64,000 nucleotides of DNA. Source: Camarhynchus parvulus. Taxonomy: Eukaryota > Chordata > Aves > Passeriformes > Thraupidae. The stretch is taken from positions 22,615,733 to 22,679,732 of the forward strand of contig NC_044574.1 of NCBI RefSeq assembly GCF_901933205.1, read 5' to 3'. A program made the translations under genes and the position numbers. Shown here in pieces: positions 60,401-64,000 of the stretch. How positions within the stretch are numbered: position 1 is the first letter of the stretch; every line of letters starts with the position of its first letter. The notes beneath the pieces were generated by a model. It was not told the DNA's origin, did no database searches, and saw only the letters and a program-made list of their open reading frames with translations.

Positions 60401-62048
60401 TGTCCTTTGATTTTATGTACTTTCTAATATTTTTTGCCTGTAGTGGTGAATGGAAAGTGTTTTCTGGAAATGAACTAGGAGCCCTTTTAGGCTGGTGGAT
60501 CTTCACTTGCTGGAAAAATAACAGTAGGGATACTCGTGCCATTAAAGATGTCTACATGTTATCCAGTACTGTTTCTTCCAAAATCTTGAGAGCAATTGCA
60601 CTAAAAGAAGGTTTTCACTTTGAGGTAAGAAACACGTTGCACATTATTCCATGTTCTTTTAGTACCTTTCCTACAAAGTGTCATATGTTCATAAAACATT
60701 TATTTTTCTTTTTAATGCCTTTGATTTCTCCTCACTGCTGTAGGAAACACTGACAGGTTTCAAGTGGATGGGCAACCGTGCCAAGCAGCTCATGGACCAG
60801 GGGAAAGCTGTTCTTTTTGCATTTGAGGAGGCTATAGGTAAGAGACAGAATATTATGTTTTCATATCTTGCAAAATAGTGAAAATAGAACTACTGCAAAA
60901 AGTGACAGAATTGCAGAGAGTCACAGAATGGGTGAGGTTGGAAGGGACTGTTGGAAGTCATTTGGTCCAACCTTCCTGTCCAAGCAGGGTGTCCTAGTGC
61001 GTGTTACACAGGATTGGACCCAGATGGTTTTTGAATCTCTCCAGGGAAGGATATTCTACAATTTCTCTGGGCAGCCTTTGCCAGTGCTCTGTTAGCGTCC
61101 CAGTAATGAAGTAAAACGTGAAAAAATATTAAAATGGTAATAAAAGGATGTCCTCAATACAATGGATGTATTTCCAGTGAGTAGCACATAATTATCTATT
61201 TTGCTAATTGCTACTAGTTTTTAAAACCTTTGTATCTCTGCTTAGCACAAAGGAATATATATCTACAGTAGCATGGCTGCACAGATTTGGACTACAAATT
61301 CTGCATAAACTTTTTCTAAAAACAAGAAAAAAACCACATTTTTTCAGACATGAACTTGAGCTCTTTTACCTGACAGATATAAGTTTAGTGTAAATGAGAA
61401 TAAAATAAAGTAAAAACTACCCCAAATTACATTTGTGAACTGGAAAGCCATGGTTGAAAGCCACAAATGAAAGTTATGAATTCATGAGGAGGAAATTGTA
61501 AAGCTGTAATGTTCTTTAAGTATCTCAATACCTGAAAACCAGAGAAAATGTGGCTAATTTCACACATAATTATCAGTATTACCTTACACTACTGTATAAG
61601 GTAACCACATTTGAGACAATGCTATACTTGCATTGTTCCTGCAGTGTGGCATTTCTCTTTCTAGAAAGCTCCATATGGACCTGGGAGCATATGGCACTGA
61701 TATGATGCAAATTTCTGTCTTGAAATTCCATTGAATAACTTGCTTATTAAAATTAACACTGATTAGAAGATACTTTTTTTCTACTTTTGGTTTGACTCTA
61801 AAGTGTCTGTACTATGGTAATGTGTGTTTCTCCTTTCAAAGATGTTTGGCTAGCCTTCCCTCCCCTTCCTATTTCCTGTTAGAAAAGTGTCTAATTATAT
61901 CTAATGTTCCTTGTTTAGGGTATATGTGCTGTCCTGCTGTTCTGGATAAAGATGGTGTCAGTGCTGCTGTTATAACTGCAGAGATGGCCAGCTTTTTGGC
62001 AACCAGGAATTTGTCTTTGTCTCAGCAGCTGAAAGCCGTCTATGATGA
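48026..62048 (+). CDS. PGM2: PGM2, phosphopentomutase / phosphoglucomutase-2, exons 1-11 (3' part outside window)
   Basis: Spliced plus-strand model: 48026-48097, 52505-52672, 53515-53621, 53978-54062, 55172-55255, 55799-55992, 57037-57226, 57887-57984, 60444-60624, 60744-60837 and 61919-62048. All introns are GT-AG and all phases agree. They give about 468 codons, close to residue-for-residue with human PGM2 (612 aa), three residues shorter at the N-terminus. Family function: alpha-D-phosphohexomutase superfamily; cytosolic interconversion of (deoxy)ribose 1- and 5-phosphates, with weaker phosphoglucomutase activity. Motifs seen: TASHNPK with the catalytic Ser at about 162, the DPDADR metal loop (Asp 319/321/323), and the FEEAIG sugar-binding loop (420-425). 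The C-terminal phosphate-binding domain (RTSGTEP loop) lies beyond 64000. PGM2L1 is a paralogue, but the RELL1 linkage supports PGM2. Confidence 0.96.
48098..52504 (+). other. PGM2: PGM2 intron 1
   Basis: A 4.4-kb first intron with donor GTGAGG and acceptor TCAACAG. Its first 300 bp belong to the CpG island. No other exon or known repeat was recognised, and the ORF at 50409-50852 (147 codons) looks like chance sequence with a Thr/Asn-rich low-complexity part. Confidence 0.7.
52505..52672 (+). CDS. PGM2: PGM2 exon 2
   Basis: Acceptor TTTGTGTCAACAG, donor CAG|GTATTG, 56 codons. It encodes [20 protein letters not shown], then [15 protein letters not shown] and [18 protein letters not shown] is a conserved N-terminal domain I motif of the family, in the position of the substrate phosphate contact. 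Phase 0 at both ends. Intron 1 before it is about 4.4 kb. Confidence 0.96.
53515..53621 (+). CDS. PGM2: PGM2 exon 3
   Basis: Acceptor TTGTTGTCTTAAG, donor AAAAG|GTACTT. It encodes [20 protein letters not shown], then [16 protein letters not shown], with the last Arg codon split (AG|G). It matches the human block ending FDARAHPSSGGSSRR. A CAG 14-16 bases into the exon could be misread as an acceptor; phase and homology favour the TTAAG site. Confidence 0.94.
53978..54062 (+). CDS. PGM2: PGM2 exon 4
   Basis: Acceptor TCTTCCTGTTTAG, donor GTG|GTAGGT. It encodes [20 protein letters not shown] then DIIPTPFV, matching human (R)FARLAATTFISQGIPVYLFS. Phase 0 at the 3' end. Confidence 0.95.
55172..55255 (+). 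CDS. PGM2: PGM2 exon 5 (catalytic phosphoserine loop)
   Basis: Acceptor TTTTTTGTTACAG, donor AAG|GTATTC, 28 codons. It encodes [20 protein letters not shown] then [15 protein letters not shown] carries the serine (about residue 162, equivalent to human Ser165) that is phosphorylated and relays phosphate in catalysis. No key residue is lost. Confidence 0.97.
55799..55992 (+). CDS. PGM2: PGM2 exon 6
   Basis: Acceptor TTTTTTATTTAG, donor ACAG|GTGACT, 194 bp. It encodes [40 protein letters not shown], and a further stretch ending [10 protein letters not shown], with the Arg codon split. It matches the human [20 protein letters not shown] region closely. Confidence 0.96.
57037..57226 (+). CDS. 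PGM2: PGM2 exon 7
   Basis: Acceptor CTGTTTTATTTCAG, donor CTG|GTAAAT, 190 bp. It encodes [60 protein letters not shown] and GVL. The block [22 protein letters not shown] is nearly invariant in vertebrate PGM2. Confidence 0.97.
57887..57984 (+). CDS. PGM2: PGM2 exon 8 (metal-binding loop)
   Basis: Acceptor CACATTTCCAG, donor GAG|AG then GTATGG, 98 bp. It encodes [20 protein letters not shown] then [12 protein letters not shown]. The DPDADR loop (Asp at about 319, 321 and 323) coordinates the catalytic Mg2+ in this superfamily and is intact. Confidence 0.97.
58795..58840 (+). repeat. 19-bp inverted repeat (hairpin) in PGM2 intron 8
   Basis: The arms AGATACGATACCAAGTGCT (58795-58813) and AGCGCTTGGTATCATATCT (58822-58840) pair around an 8-nt loop with one C/A mismatch and one U.G wobble in the sense orientation of PGM2. 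Not part of any CR1 copy or coding exon. Function unknown. Confidence 0.6.
60444..60624 (+). CDS. PGM2: PGM2 exon 9
   Basis: Acceptor TTTTTTGCCTGTAG, donor GAG|GTAAGA, 181 bp. It encodes (S)[19 protein letters not shown], a variable [16 protein letters not shown] stretch, then [20 protein letters not shown] and HFE. It matches human [12 protein letters not shown] and [21 protein letters not shown]. Confidence 0.97.
60744..60837 (+). CDS. PGM2: PGM2 exon 10 (sugar-binding loop)
   Basis: Acceptor CTCACTGCTGTAG, donor ATAG|GTAAGA, 94 bp. It encodes [20 protein letters not shown] then [11 protein letters not shown], with the Gly codon split. FEEAIG occupies the place of the sugar-recognition loop of phosphohexomutases. 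The intron before it is only 119 bp. A CR1 fragment lies in the following intron. Confidence 0.96.
60918..61105 (-). mobile_element. CR1 LINE fragment in PGM2 intron 10
   Basis: Antisense CR1: GAGTCACAGAATGGGTGAGG, GGAAGTCATTTGGTCCAACC, TTGGACCCAGATGGTTTTTG, AATCTCTCCAGGGAAGGATA, TTCTCTGGGCAGCCTTTGCC. It begins about 80 bp after the exon 10 donor and is antisense to PGM2. Confidence 0.92.
61919..62048 (+). CDS. PGM2: PGM2 exon 11 (last exon in window)
   Basis: Acceptor TGTTCCTTGTTTAG, donor GATGA|GTGAGT, 130 bp. It encodes (G)[19 protein letters not shown], then [20 protein letters not shown] and VYDE with the last codon split. It corresponds to human [18 protein letters not shown]. The next expected exon (YGYHITK...) was not found before 64000, so the gene continues outside the window. 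Confidence 0.96.
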
Positions 62049-64000
62049 GTGAGTTCAATACTAACTTTTTATTTTTAAGATTTTCTCAATTTCACATACT
62101 GGGGTTAATAGGGACTCAATAGCAACCTATAGTTTATAAAGAAATAAAATGTGAGTCATTGTACTATTAAGACAATTCTGTAATAGTAATCTTCAGAAAG
62201 TGTTCCTGCCTTGTGGACATGAATATATTTATGACATTATTTTGTGTTGTTTTAAGGTATTTTAAATGTAATAATAACTACCTTACTAATTCTCTGTTAG
62301 TAATGAGATCTTTGTGGTGTTTTTCTTCACTTGCCTGAAAGGTTTTTTCATTTTGGGAAGTTCTGCACTTGGGTCCTTTTACAGAAGATTGGGCAGCTGT
62401 ATTGCTGAGCTGTAGAGACTATAGTGCTTCTTGCTGCTTAAATGAGCCAGACACTCAAAAATGTTGATGGCTGAATGGGTCTAAGTAGCTCTGGCTTATT
62501 TATGCTATACATAGAAGCCAGCTTCTGTCCTTGCAGGGCTACTTATGATTAAATTCTTTCTTGTTGGCTCTTAAGTTAGGCTTTTTATTGTATTAGTCAG
62601 TCTTTTTTTTTGATAGCTTATTGTTGTTGAGTTTTGGTTCTCCTTTTCTCTTTCTGCTCCTGATTAATGAGATTTGAGCTGATTATACAGAAGTGCTGTG
62701 ACTGGCCATTACTCTTGGCTATATACAGCTGGATATCCCTCTGAGAGCTTTTAATATGAGGCACTACTTTTCTTTTGTTCTTTTTTATTGGGTTCAAAGA
62801 AATCAATAGCAAAGATGAATGTTGGATTTCATGAGGCAGGGAGTGGGTTTTGTGGAGGTTTTGGGTTATTTATTTTAAAGGAGGGAGCAGCACAGGCCGT
62901 TTGATACTCTCCAGCTCTTCATACACACTAACAAGGGAGTGTGGAATCTGCAGAGAGACTGGAAAACTCCAGCCTTTGTGCTGCTTGTTTCGCCAGTCCT
63001 GAGTTCTCATTTGTGTGCTGCACTAGCCATGCTTGTTTCATTGTCTCTTTAGGAAGGAATCAAGTGGCAAAGACTTGCTTACACTGCATAGATAAATTGT
63101 GTGATATAAAAGCATGAAAGATGAATTCATACCTAGAGCAGCAAATACAGCATCTGATGTGAGAATTCCCTTAAATGCTACTAGCTGGAAGTGCATATTA
63201 AAGAATTGAATATTCAGCCTCTGGCTTGAGGTTTTTTTATTGTTTTTTTTTAAATACTAATACAGTAAACACCTGCTTCAGATTGACCTCAGAATATTTG
63301 CCTGAGTGGAATTGAGCTGTGCCACAGTGCTGCTGTGTACATAGCCACTGAAAAGGACTCAGAGCTGCTTCAGCATAGAAGCAGTCTGTAAGATGTCACT
63401 GCACATAGTCACTCACTCTTTGTGGCAAAGCTACAGACAGAGGGAAGGATACAAATCTGCCCTATTCAACTGTTGTTTGATAATGAGCTGGAAGTAGGGT
63501 TCTTGTTTTGGGGGGTTGTTTTGCATGTGTTTGATTTTTGTTTGTGGCTAATATAGGGTTGCAGTTTTCTACTTCTTACTACTTTACTTTTTTGTCAGAT
63601 TGGCCTTGTGAGTTGAAGCAGAAGAAACTCTCTTTTGTATTTTGGAAATGTAGAAGGGGAATCTGTCTTGAAGTAAATGCAGATAAGAAAAGGACATGGT
63701 CGTAGTAGGCTTATCACTTCTTTCAGATACAGGATAGGTTTTGTTAATTCCCTTACTGAATTCTTAAGACTAATTTAACTATTATTAACCTTCAAGATGT
63801 CCATTTAGGTATAAACATAACCCTATTTATGAAGGCATTCAGATTTCTAGTGTGAACATCCTAGTACTAATGAAGATTCTGCACCTCAGATTTTCACTGC
63901 CATCAAGGATATTTATCAAGTCTTGATCTGTAGCAAGAGCTCACTTGAACAACCAGTCCAGGCTTGTATGTTTCTCAACAACATGATATTTTGAAAAGTC
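62049..64000 (+). other. PGM2: PGM2 intron 11 (open at right edge)
   Basis: It begins with donor GTGAGT. I looked for the next expected coding block (YGYHITKASYF, then the RTSGTEP phosphate-binding loop) and saw none. The intron therefore extends past the window. Confidence 0.7.

Noticed and set aside
1..64000. CRISPR arrays, bacterial operons, ribosome binding sites, plasmid origins
   Set aside because: No regularly spaced repeats and no prokaryotic gene organisation; spliced vertebrate genes and avian retroelements account for the structured parts of the window.

Overview
This is a vertebrate nuclear window, most probably from a bird and plausibly a songbird. The evidence is multi-exon genes with GT-AG introns, CpG-island promoters, several CR1 LINE 3'-end fragments carrying the avian 'CATTCTATGATTCTAT' tail, an ERVL-type LTR of the avian kind, and the RELL1-PGM2 neighbourhood known from amniotes (human 4p14). 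No bacterial, plasmid or CRISPR features are present, and almost all ORFs longer than 60 codons are chance ORFs in introns, repeats or CpG islands.

Layout. 1-9.2 kb: AT-rich sequence downstream of and including the probable 3'UTR of RELL1, with a solo ERVL LTR at 1726-2314. 9.2-29.7 kb: RELL1 on the minus strand. Five coding exons are certain (12510-19535). A tentative first coding exon lies in a CpG island at about 29.2-29.9 kb, and a probable non-coding last exon starts at 9201. 29.9-47.5 kb: gene-poor intergenic DNA with a 33-bp-stem hairpin (30861-30930), a tRNA-Glu(CTC) gene (32668-32739, minus), CR1 fragments, a well-preserved solo LTR with a 6-bp target-site duplication (36730-37501), and a small GC-rich patch with a CTCF-like motif (about 42.2 kb). 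47.6-64 kb: a CpG-island promoter and the first eleven coding exons of PGM2 on the plus strand. PGM2 runs off the right edge after about residue 468 of an expected 610 or so.

Function. RELL1 encodes a single-pass RELT-family membrane adaptor with an OSR1/SPAK-docking RFRV motif. PGM2 encodes a cytosolic phosphopentomutase; its phosphoserine loop, metal loop and sugar-binding loop are all present here. The two genes are divergently oriented with about 18 kb between their CpG islands, and nothing suggests they act in one pathway. The most unusual unexplained signal is the hairpin at 30.9 kb. It pairs without a single mismatch only as plus-strand RNA, because all three non-Watson-Crick positions are G.U on that strand. 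A shorter hairpin lies in PGM2 intron 8.
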